The notes under the pieces were generated by a model. That model ran no database searches, was not told the DNA's origin, and worked only from the letters and a program-made list of their open reading frames with translations. DNA of 64,000 bases from Aved-18 sp964606665 (GTDB taxonomy: Bacteria > Cyanobacteriota > Vampirovibrionia > Obscuribacterales > Obscuribacteraceae). Shown piece after piece: positions 35,237 to 42,434 of this stretch. The translations under genes were made by a program, and so were the position numbers. The DNA lies in assembly GCA_964606665.1 (NCBI GenBank), contig CAZSHS010000009.1, positions 1-64,000 on the forward strand, in the 5' to 3' direction. Within the stretch, counting starts at the first letter, position 1. Each line of letters begins with the position of its first letter.

Positions 35237-36127
35237 ATGAGTCAGTCTGTAGAAATTCCAAGTTCGACACAACCACCGCAACCGGCTCTGGAAGCCAATT
35301 GCGACACAGTCGTGGACGTCGAAGAGTCGCCAATTCCCGGACAGGATTTTTCGCCTTCCCCTACATATGACGACCAGGATTGCGTCGACAATCTCGATCA
35401 AGATTTGGATCAGTCTCAAGAGTCAGATATCATCTATAGTTACGACGTCCCGCGCCCAGCATTGACCGTTGAAGAAGCAGCAGGCATCCTTGGAAAATCG
35501 GTACGAGCAATCGAGCGCAGCATTGCCGGCAAATGGGGCAACAGATTGCCTGAGGGCTGGAAGGCCCGCAAAATGAAATTGGATGGCGAAGTGGAATGGC
35601 GCATTCTGCCTCCGGCTGGATTTCGCATCAGACGCAGCACTTCAAATACAACTGGACCTAAAATTGAATCGCAAGAGCAGGAAAGCATGACTTCAAGCAC
35701 ACAGCCAGAATCGCAAGAATCTACCAGAAGCACACTCGACTTTGGATTTACACTAGAAAAACTTTTTTCAGCCGGTAAAAAAGCTGGCAACGAATTAGTG
35801 AAAGTGGCAGAAAATGCGATGGACAACGGATATGAACAACACCCAACTATTGTTATAGACCGTGCTTCAGATGTAGAAAAACTTCTACGCGAACTGGCAG
35901 ACACTCAAAAAGAGCTTGCCACCGAGCGTATGATGCACATTGAAGATCTGCGCCAGATGCACGAAATGGCAAACTCAATGCGCCTGCTTGAAATGCGAGG
36001 CACCCAAACTCAAATTCTCAAAGAAGAATTGGAAGAAGCACGCAATTTATTGAAAGCCCACAAAGAGCGCTACGAAGCTTACGTTACGCTACCTTGGTGG
36101 AAAAAACTTTTCGTTTCCACCCCTTAA
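35237..36127 (+). CDS. HTH and coiled-coil protein
   Basis: A 296-residue protein from ATG 35237; an upstream in-frame TTG (35204) and GTG (35228) are alternatives. An acidic, disordered-looking N-terminus is followed by an excisionase/MerR-like helix-turn-helix (LTVEEAAGILGKSVRAIERSI, about 77-97). A linker and a C-terminal coiled coil (about 215-280, LLRELADTQKELATERMM... ILKEELEEARNLLKAH) come next. It ends in PWWKKLFVSTP; a Trp/basic tail of this kind is seen in some HTH coiled-coil proteins and may contact membrane. It lies 22 bp ahead of cmk on the same strand. The DNA target is unknown. Confidence 0.75.
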   Translation: MSQSVEIPSSTQPPQPALEANCDTVVDVEESPIPGQDFSPSPTYDDQDCVDNLDQDLDQSQESDIIYSYDVPRPALTVEEAAGILGKSVRAIERSIAGKWGNRLPEGWKARKMKLDGEVEWRILPPAGFRIRRSTSNTTGPKIESQEQESMTSSTQPESQESTRSTLDFGFTLEKLFSAGKKAGNELVKVAENAMDNGYEQHPTIVIDRASDVEKLLRELADTQKELATERMMHIEDLRQMHEMANSMRLLEMRGTQTQILKEELEEARNLLKAHKERYEAYVTLPWWKKLFVSTP

Positions 36128-36149
36128 ATGAAGTAGCCGAAAGCAGCCA

Positions 36150-36821
36150 ATGAAAATAGCGATTGACGGTCCCGCCGGAGCAGGCAAATCGACCGTAGCA
36201 AAAATGGTGGCAGTGAAATTGGGGTATCTTTATATCGATACCGGCGCCATGTACCGAGCCATCGCCTGGCTCGCCCGCGCTCGCAACGTATCGCCTCAAA
36301 ACGGTCCTGCACTTGCTGAACTAGCCAGAAACTGCAATCTCACTCTCAAGCCTGGCGTCACGACAGGAGTCTTTGTAGACGATCAAGATATTTCTACAGA
36401 AATTCGCTTGCCTGAAATATCTGAATTAGTAGGTCCAGTTTCGGCTCAAAAAGAATTGCGCGAAGAATTAGTAAAACAACAACAAGCCATGGCACACGCA
36501 GTTGATGCAGTGCTTGACGGCAGAGACATCGGCACTGTCGTTTTACCCGATGCCGAGGTGAAAGTCTTTCTCACCGCTAGTGCTGAAGTGCGGGCTCATC
36601 GTCGTTTGAAAGATATTCAAAAAATGGGACTGCCTGATACTTTTGACCAGATTTTAAAAGCGATTGTCGAGCGTGACCACAAAGACAGTACACGGCTAGA
36701 ATCGCCTCTGCGCCAAGCAGATGACGCCATTAAAGTGGACACAGATAGATTATCTATAGACCAAGTGGTCGAAACTATTCTTTTACTTTGTTCCAATTGC
36801 GAGAAAACGATTAGAATATAA
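36150..36821 (+). CDS. cmk: Cytidylate kinase
   Basis: A 223-residue P-loop nucleoside monophosphate kinase that phosphorylates CMP and dCMP with ATP in pyrimidine nucleotide metabolism. Visible features are the P-loop IDGPAGAGKST (5-15), GYLYIDTGAMYRAIAW (CMP-binding region), LDGRDIGTVVLPDA and the lid-region Arg motif RRLKDIQK. The length matches bacterial Cmk. It lies between the HTH/coiled-coil gene (22-bp gap) and an M50 protease gene (3-bp gap), so these three are likely cotranscribed. Confidence 0.96.
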   Translation: MKIAIDGPAGAGKSTVAKMVAVKLGYLYIDTGAMYRAIAWLARARNVSPQNGPALAELARNCNLTLKPGVTTGVFVDDQDISTEIRLPEISELVGPVSAQKELREELVKQQQAMAHAVDAVLDGRDIGTVVLPDAEVKVFLTASAEVRAHRRLKDIQKMGLPDTFDQILKAIVERDHKDSTRLESPLRQADDAIKVDTDRLSIDQVVETILLLCSNCEKTIRI

Positions 36822-36824
36822 GGC

Positions 36825-37664
36825 ATGGAATCTGCCATATTCATAATTGTTGCCTGGATATTATCTGTTTGCGTGCACGAATTCGGTCACGCTTTTACTG
36901 CTTATTTAGGTGGTGATACCACAGTCAAAGATCGAGGCTATCTTACGCTCAATCCAATTGTATATTTCAACTCAGCAACGACACTTGTATTGCCAATAAT
37001 GATGCTATTGCTTGGAGGCATTCCGCTTCCAGGAGCTGCCGTCATGATCAACACAGCCCGTCTACGCAATCGCTTCTGGATTTCTTTAACATCATTTGCA
37101 GGTCCTTTTTTCTCTCTTCTTTGTCTCATCGGATTTATAATTGCCTACAAAGTATTTGCTTCAGACGGCATGTCGGCAAGTTTTCCGCCACAAATAGTTG
37201 AAATTTTACGTCCAAGTCTGGCTCTTTTGATCTGGCTTCAAACTTATATGCTGATACTGAATTTGATACCAATGCCACCACTTGATGGTTGGGGCATAAT
37301 TGAGCCATGGATGCCGGAAAACATTCAAATAGCTGCACGTCGCAATGGCAATATCGGCTTTTTGATTATTATGCTCTCCAGTTTCACGGTTCCAATAATT
37401 CCTCAATTTATGGGCGAAATAGCCTATCGTGTCACCGATTTCTCTGGCGTTCCAGATTATTTAGTGGAATCGTCTTTTAAAAATTTCCGCGAATTCTCGA
37501 TGCCTATAGCAGCACTAATTATTGTCACCTTCGTAATAAAAAATCTAAAGTCGCCAGCACAGAAGGCGGCAGAAGCCGAACAATTAAAACAGTTGCAAGC
37601 CCAACAAATTCAACAAGCCTCGTCACTCAGTGCTTCAGACGAAAAGAACAAGACTCAAATTTAG
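36825..37664 (+). CDS. M50-family site-2-type membrane protease
   Basis: A 279-residue polytopic membrane metalloprotease. The zinc motif HEFGH lies in the first membrane helix (residue about 16), and the third ligand lies in PMPPLDGWG (NPDG-like, Asp about 151). This matches the short M50 group without a PDZ domain (SpoIVFB/Rv-like). About six hydrophobic segments are visible. The C-terminus is a soluble Gln/Ala-rich helix (AEAEQLKQLQAQQIQQA). Such enzymes cut membrane-embedded regulators. The substrate is unknown. It starts 3 bp after cmk. Confidence 0.88.
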   Translation: MESAIFIIVAWILSVCVHEFGHAFTAYLGGDTTVKDRGYLTLNPIVYFNSATTLVLPIMMLLLGGIPLPGAAVMINTARLRNRFWISLTSFAGPFFSLLCLIGFIIAYKVFASDGMSASFPPQIVEILRPSLALLIWLQTYMLILNLIPMPPLDGWGIIEPWMPENIQIAARRNGNIGFLIIMLSSFTVPIIPQFMGEIAYRVTDFSGVPDYLVESSFKNFREFSMPIAALIIVTFVIKNLKSPAQKAAEAEQLKQLQAQQIQQASSLSASDEKNKTQI

Positions 37665-37741
37665 AAATAAACTTGATCTTACGCACCTCAAGAGTCTCCT
37701 TTTTGCTTTCTTTCATCAACTAGTAAAAACAAGCAGAAAAC

Positions 37742-37757
37742 CTAACACAATCGTTAG
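37742..37757. promoter_or_regulatory. Short inverted repeat upstream of the AbiEi-like gene
   Basis: CTAAC-acaatc-GTTAG is a 5-bp inverted repeat. Its right half belongs to CGTTAGAT (37752-37759), which recurs in direct orientation at 37816-37823, 64 bp downstream. These may be regulator-binding half-sites; the evidence is weak. Confidence 0.25.
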
Positions 37758-37884
37758 ATTAACATTGCACTTTTAATACTTGATGGAAAAACAAAAAGAA
37801 GACACATAGAACTAGCGTTAGATCACAGAAAAATCACCTGTTTTTGATTCAAACAGACAAGGCCCCATGCTCAATTTCGACTGC

Positions 37885-37909
37885 TCTGCAATTAAAATCG
37901 AATTGCAGA
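37885..37909. promoter_or_regulatory. Perfect inverted repeat, candidate autoregulatory operator
   Basis: TCTGCAATT (37885-37893) and AATTGCAGA (37901-37909) are perfect 9-bp arms with a 7-bp spacer, 25 bp before the AbiEi-like start codon. AbiEi antitoxins are known to bind inverted repeats in their own promoter, so an operator is a reasonable reading. Confidence 0.5.
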
Positions 37910-37934
37910 AGATGAACAGTTTGGAGGAAGGAAT

Positions 37935-38564
37935 ATGTCAGGAGCAATTTCAACATGCATCAGAGCTCACATAAACAGACTTGATTGTAATGAGTTATTC
38001 ACCACTCAAGACTTACTGACTTATGGCAATCGAGGAGCGGTAGATCAATGCTTATATAGACTCACTTCTAGCGGATATATCAAAAGACTAAGTCTGGGTG
38101 TATTTTTGAAATGTGACAAGTGGGGAAATTTTCGAGATGTTTCTGTTGAAGAGGTCTTGAAGAAAAAAGCTTCCACAGTTGGTGGCACAGTTCTAGTGCA
38201 GGAAACTGATGATGGCATCAGATATTTGACAAATTTGAGTTCTAGTTCGGTTGTCGTAAATGGAGAGCGAATAACACTCATAAAAACCTCAAATCGCAAG
38301 ATGAGTTTGGGTGAATCAAAGGCGGCTTCACTGCTAAGAAGATTTTGGTACGAAGGCAAAGACAAAGCCAGCACAATCTATACAGATCCTAAGAAATATG
38401 GACCACTTAAATCACTTAGGCGATCAGAAAAAGAAGAACTTAGATTGGCAGCGCCACTTATTCCTGATTGGTTAAATCAAATAGTGAACAGCGAAAGATT
38501 CGGTAATTGGCCTCATAAAGAAGAAGATCGGATTAAACGTCTTCAAGCACTTCATCGCGATTGA
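37935..38564 (+). CDS. Orphan AbiEi-like (DUF6088) antitoxin/regulator
   Basis: A 209-residue protein with a strong Shine-Dalgarno (GGAGGAAGGA) before ATG 37935. The N-terminal winged helix reads FTTQDLLTYGNRGAVDQCLYRL then GYIKRLSLGVFLK, as in AbiEi / DUF6088 antitoxins of type IV toxin-antitoxin systems. The next domain (RYLTNLSSSSVVVNGERITLI and KTSNRKMSLGESKAASLL) also fits DUF6088. The partner nucleotidyltransferase toxin AbiEii is not encoded next to it; the downstream gene is a convergent helicase overlapping by 32 bp. It may therefore be a solitary transcriptional regulator or a remnant of a broken system. A perfect inverted repeat lies just upstream. Confidence 0.75.
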   Translation: MSGAISTCIRAHINRLDCNELFTTQDLLTYGNRGAVDQCLYRLTSSGYIKRLSLGVFLKCDKWGNFRDVSVEEVLKKKASTVGGTVLVQETDDGIRYLTNLSSSSVVVNGERITLIKTSNRKMSLGESKAASLLRRFWYEGKDKASTIYTDPKKYGPLKSLRRSEKEELRLAAPLIPDWLNQIVNSERFGNWPHKEEDRIKRLQALHRD

Positions 38565-40872
38565 TGGCGCGCTCCACATCTTCAAGACGAGCTATGAGTT
38601 CGGGGCGAAGACCCTTGACGCGAGCAAATTGACGAGCCAGATCCAGAGTGCGGCGAATGGCTCGAACGATGTCACCATCGTCAAACGGACTTGCCAGTTG
38701 AATTTGCTTCCAAGTGGCACCATTCGCCCACATCTGAATAAAAGGTGCGAAGTGTCGAGCAAAGTGCACGGGAATATCAATATCGTGATCGCGTTGGGTT
38801 TTGATTAAGCGCTTGGCGATGATTGTGACCTCGTTTAAAACCATCTCAACTGCTGGAGTTATATGAGCGCGCTTAGCCATTTCTTGATTGCCGCGACCTT
38901 CTTCTTGAACCAGCACATTTATTACAGTGGCGAGTTCAGTAATATCAAGATTGTCTAACAAGCCAGAGAGTAAAACTTCAACAAGGAAAAGCTCGTTACT
39001 GCCACGAATAGCTGCAGTCATGCGCCCTTTGTGAGTAGGTTTGTGAGAGTCTGGGTCCAGATATCCTTTGGATGTAAGAATTTTGGAAAGGGCACTAAAT
39101 GTCCGCCAATATTTTGCAGTTTCGCGAGCGACGCGGCGGTCAATATCTTTGATGCGTTTCTGCAGATTCTCGATACGATGCCCTTTTTGTCCGCATGGAT
39201 GCTGGACTGGACAGCCGTGGCAAGGCATAGCGTTAGCTTCAGCCAAATCAATTTTGATACGAGAGTTGATACCATCAATTGCCAATTGAATATCTGCTGC
39301 CTTATTCGATGGAATTTTACCCATCTGTCTAATTTGTTTGTGACCGGCTCGAGCGCTTGAAAGTTTTTTCTGATATAGATCAAGATCACCAATCTCGCCA
39401 GGACACAATGGATTGACCAGGCGTTCCAATTCTTTTTCGCAAGCAATTCGATGAAACTGCAAAGGTTGCAGTTGCTTATTTACTATGAACTGGCCAAAAC
39501 TGCGCTCAATTAATTCCTGGCATTCACTCATGCTATGGCGTTCGAGCAAATTCAAAACCATTCCATACGAGGGCGTGAATCGACTCGACAATGGATCAGA
39601 TTTTGCCGTGGCTAACTTTGCAGCATCATCTGCAATTTCAAACATGCTGTGCAAAACAATCACATGACCAACATCGTCCATACCGCGTCTGCCCGCACGA
39701 CCAGACATCTGCAGAAATTCCGAGGCGGTGAGACTGCGTCTACCCTCGTCGGCACGCTTAGTGAGTGAACTTATTACACAAGCACGAGCCGGCATATTTA
39801 TACCGGCTGCCAAAGTTTCGGTTGCGAATACTACCTTAAGCAAGCATTTTTGAAAGAGCTTTTCCACAATGCCTTTCCAGCTAGGAAGCATACCTGCGTG
39901 GTGCACGGCCATGCCTTCAAGTAAATATGGCATGTGTGGGTGATTCTTCAAATTGGGATTGCCGGCTGTAAGCTCGTCAACACAAGCTCTAAGCTCAGCC
40001 AATTCAGCTTTGTTCAATAAGGGAATGCCTTTTGCTTGTTTCATTTGCTCTTCGCATCCGCGGCGCGAGAACAAAAAGACAATAGCGGGCAACATATCCT
40101 TGGCAGAAAGCGTAGCAAGTATATCGCCTGGATGATTGAATGCTTTGCCCTGTCTGTTTCTAGCATCGCGCATTTCCTTTTGCGAGTAGCGACGCGATTT
40201 ACCAAAGCGCTCTTTGACAGTTTTGTTTATGCCACCACCAGGACTTAAAAGTGGAAAAATTTGTCTGTCGCCAAAATAGTAAAAGCGCAGTGGCACAGGA
40301 CGAAAATCGGATTGAACTAATTCTGTGGCTCCATGAGTTTCATCTATCCAGGTAGTTAAGTCACCTGCGTTTGCAACAGTTGCAGACAGTGCCACCAGTT
40401 GGATGTCTTCTGGTGCATAGATAATTGATTCTTCCCACACCGTGCCGCGCTCGGTGTCATTCATGTAATGACACTCGTCTAGGATGACCGATGCCACATC
40501 ACGTAAGTTATCGCGCACGTCACCAAATACGGTGCCGTATAGCATGTTGCGAAAGACTTCTGTAGTCATTACTACGATTTGTGCTTCGCGATTTAATGAG
40601 ACGTCGCCTGTTAGAAGACCGACTCGATCATCTCCAAATTTTTTGCGCAAATCAAACAATTTCTGGTTGGAGAGCGCTTTTAGCGGCGTTGTATAAAAGC
40701 AGCGCTTATTAGATAAGAGTGCGATTTCAACTGCATATTCTGCTACAACAGTTTTGCCGGAGCCCGTAGGTGCACAGACCACGACACTTTTGCCATCTTC
40801 AAGGTGCTTGATGGCATCGAGTTGAAAATCGTCGAGTGGAAAGGAGAAGAATGATTGCGGGTCTAAATTCAC
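38533..40872 (-). CDS. Ski2-like DEAD/DEAH-box RNA helicase
   Basis: A 779-residue superfamily 2 helicase. Motifs in order: the Q-like region FPLDDFQLDAI, Walker A APTGSGKTVVAE, PLKALSNQK, DECH box ILDECHYMND, motif III ALSATVANA, FATETLAAGINMP, and motif VI QMSGRAGRRGMDD. The C-terminal region carries a Cys cluster (CHGCPVQHPCGQKGH) and a DSHCT-like helical domain, as in Ski2/Mtr4-type helicases of cyanobacteria and actinobacteria. It should unwind RNA in RNA decay or processing. The ATG at 40872 gives the expected length. It is convergent with, and overlaps, the AbiEi-like gene. Confidence 0.93.
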   Translation of the reverse strand: MNLDPQSFFSFPLDDFQLDAIKHLEDGKSVVVCAPTGSGKTVVAEYAVEIALLSNKRCFYTTPLKALSNQKLFDLRKKFGDDRVGLLTGDVSLNREAQIVVMTTEVFRNMLYGTVFGDVRDNLRDVASVILDECHYMNDTERGTVWEESIIYAPEDIQLVALSATVANAGDLTTWIDETHGATELVQSDFRPVPLRFYYFGDRQIFPLLSPGGGINKTVKERFGKSRRYSQKEMRDARNRQGKAFNHPGDILATLSAKDMLPAIVFLFSRRGCEEQMKQAKGIPLLNKAELAELRACVDELTAGNPNLKNHPHMPYLLEGMAVHHAGMLPSWKGIVEKLFQKCLLKVVFATETLAAGINMPARACVISSLTKRADEGRRSLTASEFLQMSGRAGRRGMDDVGHVIVLHSMFEIADDAAKLATAKSDPLSSRFTPSYGMVLNLLERHSMSECQELIERSFGQFIVNKQLQPLQFHRIACEKELERLVNPLCPGEIGDLDLYQKKLSSARAGHKQIRQMGKIPSNKAADIQLAIDGINSRIKIDLAEANAMPCHGCPVQHPCGQKGHRIENLQKRIKDIDRRVARETAKYWRTFSALSKILTSKGYLDPDSHKPTHKGRMTAAIRGSNELFLVEVLLSGLLDNLDITELATVINVLVQEEGRGNQEMAKRAHITPAVEMVLNEVTIIAKRLIKTQRDHDIDIPVHFARHFAPFIQMWANGATWKQIQLASPFDDGDIVRAIRRTLDLARQFARVKGLRPELIARLEDVERAINRDEVLEDV

Positions 40873-40931
40873 TAGGTCGCCAAAAATAAAGGTTCAAAGA
40901 CAAATGTAATATAATGAGCGAAGCACCTCAA

Positions 40932-40937
40932 TATAAT
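40932..40937 (+). promoter_or_regulatory. Consensus -10 box of the tRNA promoter
   Basis: A perfect TATAAT lies 9 bp before the first tRNA base, so the transcript would begin almost at the mature 5' end. A second TATAAT lies at 40910-40915. No convincing -35 box is seen for either. Confidence 0.4.
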
Positions 40938-40946
40938 ACTTCTTAT

Positions 40947-41021
40947 CGGGACGTGGCGCAGGGGTAGCGCGCACCTTTGGGGTGGGTGAGGCCGGAGGTT
41001 CAATTCCTCTCGTCCCGACCA
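40947..41021 (+). tRNA. tRNA-Pro (anticodon GGG)
   Basis: A full cloverleaf can be drawn. The acceptor stem is CGGGACG / CGTCCCG, the D stem GCGC / GCGC with an AGGGGTA loop, and the anticodon stem CACCT / GGGTG with loop TTGGGGT, giving anticodon GGG. The T stem is GGAGG / CCTCT with loop TTCAATT. The CCA end is encoded. It reads CCC and CCU. The first base C and the C1-G72 pair are usual for bacterial tRNA-Pro. A terminator follows 12 bp later, so it is a single-tRNA transcript. Confidence 0.96.
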
Positions 41022-41033
41022 ATACAGGAAGCC

Positions 41034-41068
41034 AACAGGAGAAGCCTTCGGGTACTCCTGTTTTTTAT
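41034..41068 (+). terminator. Rho-independent terminator after tRNA-Pro
   Basis: AACAGGAG (41034-41041) pairs with CTCCTGTT (41055-41062), followed by a T-run, 12 bp after the encoded CCA. Confidence 0.85.
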
Positions 41069-41083
41069 TCATTTATATATAGT

Positions 41084-41401
41084 TTAGCGACAGTTGCCTG
41101 TGCGATTACGCAAATTCTTTGCCCGCTTTTTGTGAGGGCAGGTGCCGACAGACATGGGCAGGTGCGAGTATCTGTTTGGCACTGCATTTTCTGTTGCTTC
41201 CATTGTGAGTATACGTCTGTAGTTGCGCACATCTATAGGATAAGCATTCATGTCAAGCGCAGGAGCGGCGTTGAAACAAGGATTCAAATGAATGAATTCT
41301 CTTATCTTAAATCGAATAATAGTCTTTAAATATCCATCCAACTGGATCAGTGGCACTGCTGCTGCCGATCTTTCCTCATCAGAAAGTAATACTTTGTCCA
41401 T
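41084..41401 (-). CDS. Hypothetical protein
   Basis: A 105-residue protein from ATG 41401, with a weak GAGG about 11 nt upstream. It begins MDKVLLSDEERSAAAVPLIQ and contains a hydrophobic/aromatic middle (YLKTIIRFKIREFIHLNP) and a strongly basic C-terminus (CPHKKRAKNLRNRTGNCR). No domain is recognised. It is the only open frame of note between tRNA-Pro and the sigma factor gene, and its codon use looks unremarkable. It could be spurious. Confidence 0.45.
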   Translation of the reverse strand: MDKVLLSDEERSAAAVPLIQLDGYLKTIIRFKIREFIHLNPCFNAAPALDMNAYPIDVRNYRRILTMEATENAVPNRYSHLPMSVGTCPHKKRAKNLRNRTGNCR

Positions 41402-41546
41402 CACGCTTTTTGCCTCACGATTAGGGTCTGCTCTGAGGTTCCAGTAGATAAGGTCTACAAAGGGTCATATGTTAGCAGGCTCTAACCAATTTTCAAGGGC
41501 TTAGAAGCGCATAATCTTTGATTTAATCTTAATTGTCAGGAAGTGG

Positions 41547-42341
41547 CTATTTGGACTTCTGCACTTTCTTTTCCGATTCGACCGAGTCAATCGTCTCTTT
41601 TAGTTTTTGCAAAGCAGACTTAATCGCCCGCGAGACACCCATCTCGGACAACCCAAGCACACAGGCTGTTTCTTTCTGAGACAAGTCATAAAAGAAAACA
41701 AACTCGATAATCTGACGGGTCTTTTCACCTAGGGATTTAAGCGCCTGGGATATAACCTCTTTATCTTCCGACATATTGAGCAAGTCCTGATACCGCTTGT
41801 CGGCAACAATATCGCTCAAACCTCGACGGTCCTCACCTGCATCTTCATCAAGCGAACCATCAAGCGATTCATAGTGCTGACGAGCATCCCAGGACTTCTG
41901 AGCTTCTAAAATTTCCTGCACAGAATATCCAGAGAATGTTGAAAGTTCTTGCACTGTGGGTGAGCGTTCAAGAGAACGTGCGAGCTTTTCTTCCAATTGA
42001 CAAATCTGCATATTGATTTCAGATAGACGACGTGGAATCTGGATCAAAGTAAGGTGGTCCCGCAAATAATGTCTGATTTCACCGCGAATGTAACAAGCGG
42101 CAAGTGTTTTGAAACTAGCCGCATTAGAGCGATTTGGGTCGTAGTAACAAATTGCTTTGAGCAAACCAATGCAGCCGACTTGCACCAGATCGTCGTTGCT
42201 GTCAGGATATGCCTGGCTGTATCGTTTGGCAATTTGCCTCACTAAATACATGTGCTCTTGGACAAGATCAAGCACTGCGCCCTCGTTAAAGTGCGATGCC
42301 TTGAACTGCCACCATTTGCCGTTTTCTGCTCTGGTACTCAT
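41547..42341 (-). CDS. RNA polymerase sigma factor, SigB/SigF-like (group 3)
   Basis: A 264-residue sigma-70-family factor. Region 2 reads LVRQIAKRYSQAYPDSNDDLVQVGCIGLLKAI... FKTLAACYIRGEIRHYLRD. Region 3 is IPRRLSEINMQICQLEEKLARSL, and region 4 ends in a helix-turn-helix (DLSQKETACVLGLSEMGVSRAI). The order and length match the SigB/SigF stress or sporulation group, common also in cyanobacteria. In relatives, activity is controlled by anti-sigma partner switching; no RsbW/SpoIIAB-like kinase is visible here, though a STAS protein lies at 58.7 kb. It is transcribed divergently from the histidine kinase gene 93 bp away. Confidence 0.93.
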   Translation of the reverse strand: MSTRAENGKWWQFKASHFNEGAVLDLVQEHMYLVRQIAKRYSQAYPDSNDDLVQVGCIGLLKAICYYDPNRSNAASFKTLAACYIRGEIRHYLRDHLTLIQIPRRLSEINMQICQLEEKLARSLERSPTVQELSTFSGYSVQEILEAQKSWDARQHYESLDGSLDEDAGEDRRGLSDIVADKRYQDLLNMSEDKEVISQALKSLGEKTRQIIEFVFFYDLSQKETACVLGLSEMGVSRAIKSALQKLKETIDSVESEKKVQKSK

Positions 42342-42434
42342 TTTGTGTTATCGATTCAAGAGATGGACTGAATAAAATCTTCCCTTGACAGCCGGCTGTT
42401 AAACCTATGAGAATGGCATTTAAGAACTGATTTT

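Noticed and set aside
36617..36844. Minus-strand open frame over the end of cmk
   Set aside because: It is entirely opposite cmk and the start of the M50 gene, and has no supporting features.
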